DNA of 64,000 bases from assembly GCF_963169125.1 (NCBI RefSeq), contig NC_084794.1, positions 230,093,219 to 230,157,218 on the forward strand. The letters are read 5' to 3'. A program made the translations under genes and the position numbers. Under the pieces are notes generated by a model, which was not told the DNA's origin, made no database searches, and worked only from the letters and a program-made list of their open reading frames with translations. Origin of the DNA: Humulus lupulus. Its lineage: Eukaryota > Streptophyta > Magnoliopsida > Rosales > Cannabaceae. Of this stretch, positions 31,901 to 42,248 are shown piece by piece (position 1 is the stretch's first letter; each line of letters begins with the position of its first letter).

Positions 31901-32460
31901 CCTAATAGTATATGATTTTAAGTAGAGTGATAAATTGCAATTAAGTATTGTGACATGTATTGTAACTGTAATGAAGAATAGAACCTAGGTTAAATGAATT
32001 TCATGTTTAATGATTTTGTTGCCTAGATTAACTTTTTCCATTGAATGTAATATTTTTCCTGGGTTAAATAAATTGCATGCTTCATGGGTTTATTTCTTGG
32101 TAAAAATGATTAATTAATGAGCGCCTAGCTTTAATTAATTATAATAGGGAAAATGGGATAATTGATTGCTTAAGTGTTATGTGTGGGGTTAATATTTTAA
32201 TTGGGAATAGCGAATATTATTTGTCATTGTTGATAGATTGGTTGTTGAAGGTGGAGAATAATTCTTAATTGTTTTCTAAAATCGTATTATCCATTGTTCA
32301 TTGATTATTATTCTATTTTATGTTATTAAATCTTAAAAACAAAATCCCATTTTTAATTTATTTTTACATTTTGAATAATAAGTTGACTAATAGTCCTCGT
32401 GGGTTTGACCTTTGTTTGCTACTATATTAAAGTAGTTAGTAGAATTAAGAAATAAAGTAT
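28920..32460 (+). other. Possible old LTR-retroelement remnant split by a solo LTR
   Basis: The two flanks of the solo LTR look like one retroelement-derived sequence. 28930-29327 has a plant LTR-like leader (TTCTAGGGTTTTTATGTGTG) and GCCGCTG/GGTCGCGGCC motifs. 31457-32410 continues with GGGGCTATAAAATGG, AACCCTAGAAATG, GGCCACTAATTAGGG and AGTCCTCGTGGGTTTGACC. The last resembles the sequence often seen before the end of Athila/Ogre-type LTRs. No ORF and no second copy is present, so this is tentative. Confidence 0.3.
29328..31456 (+). mobile_element. Solo LTR of the Tekay-1/Tekay-2 family
   Basis: 2129 bp from TGTAATAACCAATG to TTGGGGTGTTACA, close in length to the 2088-bp Tekay-1 LTR. Shared landmarks are AAATTATAATTA-rich sequence at the start, a TATA-like TATAAATA at 30263, the block TCAGGTACAAAAAGAG ... 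ACCTAAGGTGTTTCG with duplicated GTATGACAGACCTAAGTTGA (30800-30945), TGGCTGGTGGCGAGTGGGAC (about 31170) and GTTGTGTTCTCGATAAT at the end. Flanks TGCAG and CGTGG are not a duplication, so the TSD has decayed or been lost. No internal sequence is attached. Confidence 0.85.
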
Positions 32461-32978
32461 AACTAAATTTGGTTCGGCATACGACAAGCATAGTAAAATT
32501 AAATAAAACTTTTTAAACTTAAAATCTAATTTGATTATTAAAAATTCAACTAAACAAAACACATTAACCTGAAACGAAAAAAAAAATCAACGAATTGATC
32601 TGGGCACATTTCTTCATTTTTTCTGGTTTGCTGGGTTGAGAAGGAGTGGGAGGAGGAATCATGCTTGGATCTAGGTTGGCAAAAAGCATTCTTGAATCTG
32701 GCTTCGACGGGGCGATAATATATCTGATTTGTGGGAAGGCTTCAGATCTCAGTGATAGAGGATTTGATCAGTTTGCATGGTTCTTGGCAACTGAGAAGAT
32801 GAAAGTATAAGCTTGTTATGATGAGAATACGCAGTGTTTGGGTAGGCTAGTTCGATGACAAGAAGGGGCTGGTTCATATTTTTCTTGGGTTTTCTTTTTT
32901 GGGTTTGCTTGAATCTGGGTTTGTTTGGTATTTGTTTGAATCTGATTTATTTGCTTGAGTATGATATTGAAGGTGAAG
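32461..32978. other. Unassigned sequence left of the nested solo LTR
   Basis: No recognised feature. Around 32600-32980 base composition is more gene-like, but no reading frame on either strand shows known similarity. Confidence 0.3.
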
Positions 32979-33679
32979 ATGTTTGTTGACGGTGAGAACT
33001 CGTCAACCAAGTTAAGTTAGAAAAATTGAAATATAGAGCTTATCAAATGAAAAACTTCAATGATCTAATTGGAAACTCAAAGAACAGTTGCAGAAAGAAA
33101 ATGGTGAAATGAACTTGTATTTTTTATGGTGTAGTGGTACAGTATTTTTTCCAACCCCCTTCCATGTAGAAGTGGGGTTCCCTTTATAGTGGGCTCTAAT
33201 GGCCTTTGTTACATTGTGGTCCAGGGGACCAAATTGTACACAAGTACATTGTCAGGAGAGCGGCCTTAGGGGTAGTGGTGTTGGCTCCAGTACATGGTCA
33301 GGTTCTGTGGGAATGTCCCCACTACTTATTTAGTACAAGTGTCAGAGGAGTGGCTCCAGGCGTAGTGGTGCTGGTGGTGGTGTCGACTCTGACATCTGGT
33401 TAGAAGCGTACAAGCCATGTCCCCTCTCCTAGTACTCCCACTACTTGTCTTGCATGAGCTTAGTGTCCGTACTTCTTCTGACTTGGTGTGAATCGCTATG
33501 GGGCCCTTCCAATTCGCCCTTATTGGTGTGTTAGAGGGATCCATGATTTTACCTCTTGTTGGACTTATGGTAAGAGTGGTGCCCAGTGGTTGGAGCCAAT
33601 CTTAAGGGGTGAGATAAGACCCCTCTAGTGAGGCCAATTTTGGGGAGGTGACCCCTTGTGGTGCGGATGATGTCTGGTA

Positions 33680-33711
33680 AGGCCGAGTGCACCAAGAGGA
33701 GGCATGATGCA
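33680..33711. repeat. Start of the ~90-bp GC-rich array in the nested LTR (segment 1)
   Basis: AAGGCCGAGTGCACCAAGAG and GGCATGATGCA join across the 33712-36187 insertion to AGCCTTCGCGAGACGCC, restoring a unit like that at 36260-36323. Confidence 0.6.
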
Positions 33712-34734
33712 TGTAACATCCCAAATTTCCTAATAGAGCTTAGTGCCTGGATTAGGGGCCGGGAGGCAATAATTGAATTATTATGTGAATTATATTATAA
33801 TATAATCATGCTTGTATTTTAAGGATATTAAATATGTGCATGTGGGCCCGTTCTTATAAGAAGGGTATATTGGTAAATTGACCTGTTAGGGGTATAAATG
33901 TGAATATGTGCTTGTGTGATTGAGACCACATTATTATGTGGATGTATTTGGGTTACTCGACGAGAGGCGGTCCCGATGAGCAAGTTAGCGAAAAGTCACA
34001 ACGGGGTCTAGATACCCGGTTCGGGGTATTCTAGTAATTTAGTACATTACCGGGAAATAGTGGGTAATGGGAATTTGCTGGTAACTGTGTGAGAATATTG
34101 GAAGTGGCGGGAATTATAGGATGTAATCGTGGTTAGCGGGATTTAAAGCAAAGGACAAAATTGCCCTTATGGATATTTGAGGTATAAGCTTAGGACAAGG
34201 GGTAGTTTAGTCATTCCCATTCAAAGTTAGGACTTAGTGGGCTGGGAAATAATCAGAAGGTTTGAGAAGTTAAAGGAAGGAAATACAGCAGCAGCTCTCC
34301 TTTTCTTTCTTTCTCGTTTTCTCTTTGTGCTATGGAGGTTTAAGGATTTCCTTGGGAAGTTGAAGAGCAAAGCTTGAAGAATTAAGGTGTTAGGCTTGGG
34401 GGAAAGCATAGGCTAGGCACAAGTGTTCTTCACAGCTGAGGTAAGAAATTTGAATTGAATTGAATGGTTGGTTTTGCTGAGTAATTTGGAATTATGGTGT
34501 TGATGCATGCTGATAATAGGAAGGTTGAGTTGGTGGATTTTGATGAGTTTGATTATGGTAATTAATTGGGTTTTGTTGGTAAGAATGAATACATAGGTTG
34601 TGGGAATTATATTGGAGGAGTGGGAGGAAATTGGATGAGTTTGGTTGGGTTTGGTTGCAGGAAAAACCCAGAAAATTCTAGGTTCGTGGTGATGAGCCGC
34701 GGCCTGCGAAGAGGATTTTGGGCTCGGATGCAGG

Positions 34735-34900
34735 GGCGGGCCGCGGTGCCTCAGGGGCGCACCGCGGCACGCGTTGGTTTCCAGTGAGGCCGAGCCTCTG
34801 GAATTAGAGGCGGGCCGCGGTGCCTCAGGGGCGCACCGCGGCACACGTTGGTTTCCAGTGAGGCCGAGTCTCTGGAATTAGAGGCGGGCCGCGGCTCGGC
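34735..34900. repeat. 74-bp tandem repeat with CCGCGG palindromes
   Basis: GGCGGGCCGCGGTGCCTCAG recurs at 34735 and 34809 and in part at 34883, exactly 74 bp apart. Each unit carries GGCCGCGGTG and GCACCGCGGCAC, so CCGCGG palindromes are spaced regularly. It occupies the place that holds GTCGCGAC sites in the related LTR at 14430-14610. Confidence 0.85.
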
Positions 34901-35387
34901 TGTGAGGGGCCGCTACTCTTAAGGGGAAAATTGACCTTAATGGGATTTTTAGGTTGGAAACTTAACCGTTTGGGCTCGGGATCGATCTTACTTCCTTGTT
35001 AAGTGGATTCGATGTCCCGGGGGCTATGAGTTGGTCTGGAAGTTGTTATTTACTTGTTATTGACGGGAACTTCCTTATCGCGGTTGTGACTAGGTTTTCG
35101 CTAAGGGCTTGAATCGAGGATCGTGCTCTGAGGGTTGTCGCTAGTAACCCACATACGAATCAAAGGTAAGAGAACTGCACCTGTTATGTGAATGCATGAC
35201 TATAGCTTAGTTAAGGTGATGAACATGATTATAATTTATGTTGTGAATGTCTGACTTGGTATACTGTAACGTGCATGATTATGATTATGCTTATGACTGT
35301 TGAGTGAATGTATTATAATACATTGTGTGATTATCTGTTAAGTATGTTATATGAAACATGTGGCTGTCTATTATGACTGTGAGGCTT

Positions 35388-35570
35388 AGTTTATAAACTA
35401 GGATATCATTAGAATATTAAATGGGGATCAAATTATTAGTTGAGAAGATGATGGGCTCTGGTTGATTCTTAATAGCTGAAAATCCCAAGACTTCAACTTA
35501 TAAGTTGGAGGCACGTGGTGGCTTGACTTATAAGTCAAGGGCATAAGGGACTTAGTTTATAAGCTAAGAT
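35388..35570. repeat. Series of TTATAA-centred palindromes in the solo LTR
   Basis: Four palindromes in 180 bp: TAGTTTATAAACTA (about 35390), CAACTTATAAGTTG (about 35500), CTTGACTTATAAGTCAAG (about 35522, perfect over 18 bp) and CTTAGTTTATAAGCTAAG (about 35551, one mismatched pair). The module GACTTATAAGTC matches the unit core of the 27-bp minisatellite in the related LTR. Confidence 0.85.
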
Positions 35571-36192
35571 TGGCATAATGCACGTGGAGTGCACGCCACC
35601 ATGGCTGGGCCACCCTGGGAGTGCAACATGCACTTGACTGGCTCGGATGCCAACAATTTGAAAGGAAGTGCAACATGCACTTGTGTGACTCTATGGTCTT
35701 CAATTGGGTTTAATGAATGCACTGGACTCAGTTATTACTGTTGATGGTTGTTTTATTCACTGAACTGTTGATTAAGTTTTCTTGCTGAGTCTTCTGGCTC
35801 ACAGGTGCTTTGTGGTGCAGGTAAAGGTAAAGAGAAGCTCAACCAGCCACGAGTCAGAGGGCATTAGCAGTGGTATGTACATATGCAGTCCGCTCGACCA
35901 CCACGGCCGAGAGGCTCAGAGGAACTAGGGTTTAACCCAGCTTTTGCCGCTTAGAAGGGCTTAATGTGTAATCTGAGTTTTTTATCAGGCTTTTAAACTA
36001 ATGTTTTTGGGATCCCATGTAAAGAACTGGTTATTAACCTAATGGAAATGTTTATGAAATGATCAAAAGTTTTTAATACCCAAACCTTAGTGGCTTAATC
36101 ACATGTTTAGTCCAAATGACTTGTTAGGAAGTCCAGCACTAACTTCAAACACACCTGGTAATGGACCCTAATTAGCAGGGCGTTACAATGCA

Positions 36193-36323
36193 AGCCTTCG
36201 CGAGACGCCTCCAGCGAGGCCCAGCTGCTGGGCGCGAGGCCCTCGCGAGGCAGTGCATCTGGGCAGGCCGAGTGGTGGCATGCAGCCTTCGCGAGATGCC
36301 TCCAGCAAGGCGCGACTGCTGGG
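36193..36323. repeat. Nested LTR segment 2: ~90-bp GC-rich repeat
   Basis: One and a half copies of a unit running from GCGAGGCCCTCGCGAGGC through GTGCATCTGGGCAGGCCGAG and CCTTCGCGAGACGCCTCCAG to GCTGCTGGG. CCTCGCGAGG palindromes recur. Confidence 0.85.
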
Positions 36324-36937
36324 TGTCACGGGCCGGCTATTTGGGGATTCCAACTAGACGGAACGTGCGGCACTTGCAGACTCTTCAAGCTAGCAAGTCA
36401 GCCTACAACACACACCTACAGGCAAACAAACTCAGCGGTTAGCCACATACACATCTCGGACATGCAACGGGCAATAACGAAGTATGAGCAAGCACAAAGC
36501 AAGTCATTCCTAGGAACGTCCACACAACACAAAGCACACAACAAGGCAAGTGGCACACAAAGGCCCAACAAAGGTAACAAACAAGTAACACATAAGCAAC
36601 AAGGAAGTACACAGGGGCAAGTATGGATAAATGTTATTTCATTAATATATAGCCTTGATAGGGCAAGGGAGTACACAGCTTTGGCCCCTATCTGCTGATG
36701 GCCATGGTGCTTCCCTAAGTCACCAGGTCACCTCCCCCTAAGGAGCCTTCTAAGGAAATAAAGTCTTCCCAGGAACATATATGATTTTTGTCTGGGAGAC
36801 ATATGCAATATTACAAAACTGCCACTACCCTATCCCATGAGGTTGCTTGGTGCAAGACTTGACTAATGATCAAGCACCAAGGCATGCTCATTACAAAATG
36901 GCCCCATGTGGGTGTGCCAAAGGGGCAGCACACCACA
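36324..36937 (-). repeat. 3' LTR of the chromodomain element
   Basis: TGTCACGGGCCGGCTATTTG ... GCAGCACACCACA on the plus strand. The 86- and 78-codon ORFs it contains are repeated identically in the other LTR and are not genes. Confidence 0.95.
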
Positions 36938-36951
36938 CTCTCCCCCACTCA
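36938..36951 (-). other. Polypurine tract of the chromodomain element
   Basis: The minus strand reads GAGTGGGGGAGAG directly before the LTR start TGTGG. Confidence 0.8.
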
Positions 36952-37353
36952 ATCCTTCGGCGCCCTCGACGAAGTAGCTTGTAGATCTTCAATCTTCTGC
37001 GTGAGCTTCTTCAAGTCTTCCGCCCTTTCCCAGCTGATCTCGTCGTCTGCGAGCCCCTTCCATTTTACCAGATATTCTTTATGCTTTTTACGGTCAGTGG
37101 TGACCGTCCTTTCCGCCAGGATTTCTTCAGGTTGACGCTTGCTCCTTGGCTGAACGATGACTCCTCCTCTGGTTGACTGGTTGCGCGCTGGATTTGCTGG
37201 ATCTTCGTGATACGACTTCAAGTTGCTGACATGAAGGACCGGGTGTATCTTCATCCAGGCCGGTAGTTCGACTTTGTATGATGTTAGGCCAACTTTTGAG
37301 ATGATTGAGACCGGACCCTCGTACTTGCGGACGAGTCTGATGTCTTTGTCCCC
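36949..37353 (-). pseudogene. Integrase C-terminus and chromodomain of the chromodomain element
   Basis: In frame with the upstream polyprotein after a TGA at 37354-37356. It contains the GPYEG-like region, MKIHPVLHVSNLKSYHEDP and a chromodomain with KEYLVKWKGLADDEISWERA and EDLKKLTQKIEDLQ. Chromodomains of this position are thought to steer integration toward methylated-histone chromatin. The aromatic/acidic core (YLVKWKG, SWE) is intact. The coding end nearly touches the polypurine tract. Confidence 0.9.
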
Positions 37354-38910
37354 TCAGAATCTCAACTGTTCGGGCCTCAGCTTGATTAACACTAAGTCAC
37401 CTACTTTGAACTCCAGTGGTCTGCGCTTCTGATCAGCCCACTTCTTCATTCTTTTCGATGCTTTTTCTAAATAAGCTCGGGCAATCTCTGTCGTTTTCTT
37501 CCAGTCTTTTGTGAAGTGAAAGGCTCGCGGGTTTCGACCGCGATATTCATCCACTGTGTGGGGTAACAGTGGCTGCTGTCCATTAACAACTTCAAAAGGG
37601 CTCTTATTCGACGAAGAACTCTTTTGAGAGTTGAAACAAAATTGAGCTACATCGAGTAGTTGCGGCCAATTCTTCTGATTGGCATTGACAAAGTGGCGCA
37701 AGTACTCCTCCAACATCCCGTTGAATCTTTTTGTCTGCCCATCTGTCTGCGGATGGTAGCTCGAGGAAATGTTCAGTTGTGACCCCAAGAGATTGAACAG
37801 TTCGGACCAAAAGGTCCCAGTGAATCTTCCATCTCGGTCACTAACAATATTCTGGGGCACTCCCCAATATTTGACAATGTGTTTGAAAAATTGTCTGGCT
37901 GTCTCTTCTGTCGAACAGTACTTCGACACTGGGATGAATGTTGCATACTTCGAGAATCTATCCACGACCACCAAGATCGCACTTAAATCTCCTGTCTTCG
38001 GAAGACTGGTGATAAAGTCAAGCGACACACTCTCCCATGGTCGGCTTGGGACTCGCAAGGGCTCCAACAGCCCAGGTGTCTTGTTCCTATCGACCTTGTC
38101 TTGCTGGCAGACCAGACAGGTCTTGGTGTACTCCACTACATCGTCTCGCATTTGTGGCTAGTAGTATCCCTGCTTCAAGAGGGCATGGGTTCTCTGCCAC
38201 CCTGGATGACCTGCCCACAGAGTGTCATGACACTCGCTTAGTAATGTCCTTCGCAAATCTCCAGCTTTCAGAACATACAAGCGCCCCCCTTTAGCCCACA
38301 GAAGATCATCCTCCACCCAGAACTGGCGAGTCTTGCCTTCTTTCACGAGCTTCAGGATGGTCCTGACAACTGGGTCTTTCTCCAGGTTTTCTTTAATGCG
38401 TTCCTTGAGTGGAGTGTTCACCACGCTAGCTGATAAACTAGCCATAATCTTTAGAGTCGCCAACTCCGCTCTACGACTCAAGGCGTCAGCTGCCTGGTTC
38501 AAGCGTCCTGCCCTGTGCTCAAAACGGAAGTCGAATTCTGCCACAAACTCCTGCCATCGAGCCTGCTTAGGGGTCAGCTTCGGCTGAGTAAGGAAATGAC
38601 TCACAGCTGCATTATCCGTCTTCACCACGAACTTTGACCCCAGCAAGTAATGCCTCCACACTCGCAAGCAATGTATAACTGCGAGGAGCTCCTTCTCCTG
38701 GGCAGTATACCTCCTCTCAGCTTCAGACAGCTTGCGACTTTCGTATGCGACCGGGTGGTCCTCTTGTACTAGTACCCCTCCCAGAGCATAATCTGATGCA
38801 TCTGTCTGTACTTCGAAGGGCTTGCTAATAGTTGGCAAGGCAAGAACAGGATCCTTCATCATGGCTTCTTTCAAACTCCTGAACGCTTCAGCACACTTGT
38901 CAGTCCACGC
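37354..38910 (-). pseudogene. RNase H and integrase of the chromodomain element; catalytic Glu replaced by Lys
   Basis: Same frame as the segments on both sides, broken by TAG at 38158-38160 and ending in TGA at 37354. RNase H shows FEVQTDASDYALGG, AQEKELLAVI, VVKTDNAAV and NQAADALSRR. The integrase zinc finger has CHDTLWAGHPG and TCLVCQQDK. The core has VSLDFITSLP, IVSDRDGRFTG and HPQTDGQTKRFN. The third catalytic residue, usually Glu in TDGQTERxN, is Lys here (codon 37729-37731), a G-to-A type change. Strand transfer should be lost even without the nonsense codons. Confidence 0.92.
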
Positions 38911-41589
38911 CTAAATCACACCCTTTTTCAGAAGCTCGGTCAAGGGTGTCGCCCTTCTTGAGTAGCCGTCCACAAATCGTCTATAGTAGTTGGCTAGACC
39001 CAAGAAGGAGCGGATTTCTTTCACGTTTGTGGGGGCTTTCCATTCCTGGATTGCCCTCACCTTCTCCAGATCCATACGAATACGGCCACGTTCCACCACG
39101 TGGCCTAAGAACTTGATGCTCTCCTGTGCGAACGAGCACTTCTCTCGCTTCACATATAGCTGGTTCTCTCTCAACTTCTGAAACACTTGAGCCAAGTGTT
39201 CTTGATGCTCTTCAATCGAGGCGCTATAAACCACGATGTCATCCAAGTACACCACCACAAACTTATCTAGATACTCGTGGAATACTTGGTTCATTAGTGT
39301 ACAGAAGGTAGCAGGTGCATTTGTCAACCCAAACGGCATTACTCGAAACTCAAATGCTCCGTATCGAGTAACACACGTAGTCTTTGGTTCATCCCCATCT
39401 GCAATCCGCACCTGATAATAGCCCGATCTCAAGTCCAACTTTGTGAAGTATTTGGCTCCACTTAGCTGGTCGAACAAATCAGCGATTAGAGGAATGGGGT
39501 ATGTGTTGCGAACTGTCACCTTATTGAGAGCCCTATAGTCGATGCACAGTCTCAAGCTCCCATCGTGCTTCTTCTGGAATAGCACCGGTGCGCCATATGG
39601 CGCCTTCGACGGTCTAATGAAGCCTGCCTCCAATAGCTCTTTTAATTGCTTCCTCAATTCTTCTAGCTCAGGGGGTGCCATTCTGTATGGCGCTTTTGTT
39701 GGAGGTTTCGCTCCAGGCACCAGCTCTATCTGGTGATCAATCCCCCTCTTTGGTGGCAAGGCTTTGGGGAGTTTATCTGGCATCACATCCCCATACACCT
39801 TCAAGACCCTCGTAATTTCTAGTGGAACAATTTCTTCCACTACTTCTTCGAACACGGTGGGTACAGCTACATAAGTCGGCTCCTGCTTTCTCACACCCTT
39901 CTTGAACTGTAAAGCTGATAGAAGCTTCACAGCAGGGGGTGGCTTCACCTTTGTAGGTACCATTGAAGGAGTCTCTCCCATTATGAGTAAGCTTCCAGTG
40001 GCAGGAATTGGAATGGCACCTTTCTCGGTTAGAAAGTCCATTCCCAAAACTACATCGAAGTCGTCCATATGGACGACTACCAAATCAGTCTGCCCTTCCC
40101 ACGTGTCGATCTTCACTTTTACCCCTCTAGCCACGCCAGATGTGGCCAAGGCTTTGGAGTTGACCGCCTTCATGCGGCCTGCATCTTTCTCCAGCTTTAG
40201 TCCCAGTCGCTTTGCTTCGAGTTCAGAGATGAAGTTGTGGGTGGCGCCAGTATCAATCATCACGCTTTTGGCAGGCTTGCCATTGATAGCAGCATCCACG
40301 AACATTAGCCCTTTCCCCAGGGTCTTCTTCCCTTTCTCGCCATGCTTCTTGAGAGCGTTCAACAGGCGGACAGCGCCCATGTGCGCGTACTCTTCTTCTT
40401 CCTCTTCTCCTTCACCCTGTTGTTCTTGGCCAATGAGGGCATTTATCTTGCCCCGGAATTGGCAAACTGCCGACTTGTGTGGGCCTTTGCAAATCCAACA
40501 AGCAAGCGGCTTCTTCCCTACAGCAGCATCTGTCCCACTGGAAGAATTGGACTCAGCTGTCCTCTTCTCTCCCCCACTCTTACCCTGCCAGGACTTCCCA
40601 GACTTCTTACTCCCGGCGCTACTTGAGCTGGCTGGAGGGGTAGCCCTTTTCGGCAGGCTACTCTCCGGAGTGTAGTCTGTTAAGCGTTCGGCAGCAGCTT
40701 GAGCGGTGGCTAGATCAGTCACCCGTTGTCTTTGAAGTTCTTGCTTGGCCCACGGTTTCAGTCCCTCGAGGAAGCAGAAGAGCCTGTCCACTTCGGACAT
40801 GTCTTTAATATCGATCATCAGTCCCGAAAATCTCTTTACATACTCTCGGACTGTCCCGACTTGTTTAAGCTCTCGTAACTGGCGACGAGCTATGTAAGCT
40901 ACATTTTCTGGCAGAAACTGCGTCTTTAATTCCCTCTTCAGGTCCGTCCAAGATGTGATAGTACACCTGCCATTCTCTATATCATCATACTTGGTCCTCC
41001 ACCACACCTTGGCATCCCCCGACAAATACATGGTAGCCATGGCGACCTTTCCATCTTCCGAATCGGCCCGCAGGACTCTAAAGTAATGTTCCATGTCAAA
41101 GAGGAAATTCTCCAAATCCTTTGCGTCTCTGGCCCCATTATAGGGCCTCGGCTCGGGTACTTTGGCTCGGCCATATTCCATACCTATCGGCCCTGTTGCA
41201 GGGGCATTCCCAACCGCTCGCATGGTCAGGTTTACCTTGGCAGTTAACTCAGCCATTTCTTCTCTGAGCACACCGACTGCCTCCCTGCAGTCTTCCATTG
41301 TGTCATTTATTGAAACTTCTTGTTCCCTTAGCATGCGCTCCACTGCCGCGATGCGCTCTTCCCACCGAGGGGAAACAGAAGTACTTGTTGGAGTGTTTCT
41401 TTTCTCCAACGCGATAATTCTGGATAGAAGAACATCATTCTCCTTCTCCAACGCAGCTATGCGATTGTATGCATCAGACGAACCCGAGTCCTGACTTGCA
41501 GAGGAAAGATCCCTGACCCTCTCGTCCAGGCCATCTAGTTCCCCTACTCGCTTCTCAAGAGCTTCGATCCTCTGAGTGTTGCTCACCAT
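38911..41589 (-). pseudogene. Gag, protease and reverse transcriptase of the chromodomain element
   Basis: I take the ATG at 41589 ([13 protein letters not shown]) as start because the open frame upstream runs back into the LTR across the primer binding site. Numbering from 41664: coiled coil about 30-145, retrotrans_gag core about 185-300 ([25 protein letters not shown]), knuckle C389-C401, protease Asp471 in [12 protein letters not shown], reverse transcriptase from about 690 with Asp744 ([10 protein letters not shown]) and YLDD at 806-809. All these catalytic residues are intact. The frame stops at TAG 38911-38913 after LLKKGVI, inside the connection segment, where a Trp codon is expected. 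Gag, protease and reverse transcriptase could still be translated up to that stop. Confidence 0.93.
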
Positions 41590-41620
41590 AGTGTGTTTTT
41601 GCCAAGCGCTTTCTAACTTG

Positions 41621-41632
41621 GCTCTGATACCA
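41621..41632 (-). other. Primer binding site of the chromodomain element
   Basis: The minus strand reads TGGTATCAGAGC two bases after the LTR, a perfect match to the classic initiator tRNA-Met site. Confidence 0.93.
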
Positions 41633-41634
41633 AC

Positions 41635-42248
41635 TGTCACGGGCCGGCTATTTGGGGATTCCAACTAGACGGAACGTGCGGCACTTGCAGACTCTTCAAG
41701 CTAGCAAGTCAGCCTACAACACACACCTACAGGCAAACAAACTCAGCGGTTAGCCACATACACATCTCGGACATGCAACGGGCAATAACGAAGTATGAGC
41801 AAGCACAAAGCAAGTCATTCCTAGGAACGTCCACACAACACAAAGCACACAACAAGGCAAGTGGCACACAAAGGCCCAACAAAGGTAACAAACAAGTAAC
41901 ACATAAGCAACAAGGAAGTACACAGGGGCAAGTATGGATAAATGTTATTTCATTAATATATAGCCTTGATAGGGCAAGGGAGTACACAGCTTTGGCCCCT
42001 ATCTGCTGATGACCATGGTGCTTCCCTAAGTCACCAGGTCACCTCCCCCTAAGGAGCCTTCTAAGGAAATAAAGTCTTCCCAGGAACATATATGATTTTT
42101 GTCTGGGAGACATATGCAATATTACAAAACTGCCACTACCCTATCCCATGAGGTTGCTTGGTGCAAGACTTGACTAATGATCAAGCACCAAGGCATGCTC
42201 ATTACAAAATGGCCCCATGTGGGTGTGCCAAAGGGGCAGCACGCCACA
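41635..42248 (-). repeat. 5' LTR of the chromodomain element
   Basis: 614 bp, nearly identical to 36324-36937. On the minus strand it begins TGTGGCGTGCTG and ends GGCCCGTGACA. Confidence 0.95.

Larger units (their letters stand above)
33712..36187 (+). mobile_element. Solo LTR with TSD ATGCA, same family as 13501-16641
   Basis: 2476 bp, TGTAACATCCCAAATTTCC to CAGGGCGTTACA, flanked by ATGCA (33707-33711 and 36188-36192). It resembles Tekay-type LTRs in ends and length but differs from the 50267 family. The GGTGCAGGTAAAGGTAAAG and CTCGACCACCACGGCCGAG blocks near the 3' end are shared with 13501-16641. ORFs in it (34413-34844, 34566-34787) lie over the GC-rich repeat and are not genes. Confidence 0.93.
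36324..42248 (-). mobile_element. Young chromodomain Ty3/Gypsy element, Galadriel-like, 5.9 kb
   Basis: Two 614-bp LTRs (36324-36937 and 41635-42248) differ at about 2 positions (near 36687/41998 and 36934/42245). Between them is one long minus-strand reading frame for Gag, protease, reverse transcriptase, RNase H, integrase and chromodomain. Flanks are CTGGG and CTGAG, a 5-bp target duplication with one change. A single gag-pol frame, CX2CX3HX4C knuckle and C-terminal chromodomain place it among chromoviruses; the knuckle sequence ([13 protein letters not shown]) suggests Galadriel, which I hold loosely. Three nonsense codons and an integrase active-site change disable it. Confidence 0.93.

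Noticed and set aside
34413..34844. 143-codon minus-strand ORF
   Set aside because: Its GC-rich half is the 74-bp repeat and the rest is LTR sequence without similarity.
36416..36698. Overlapping 86- and 78-codon ORFs as genes
   Set aside because: They lie inside the LTR, recur identically at 41727-42009 in the other LTR and show no protein similarity.
39902..40675. 257-codon plus-strand ORF
   Set aside because: It is the shadow of the protease/gag region of the minus-strand polyprotein; its Ser/Phe-rich product is a typical antisense artefact.
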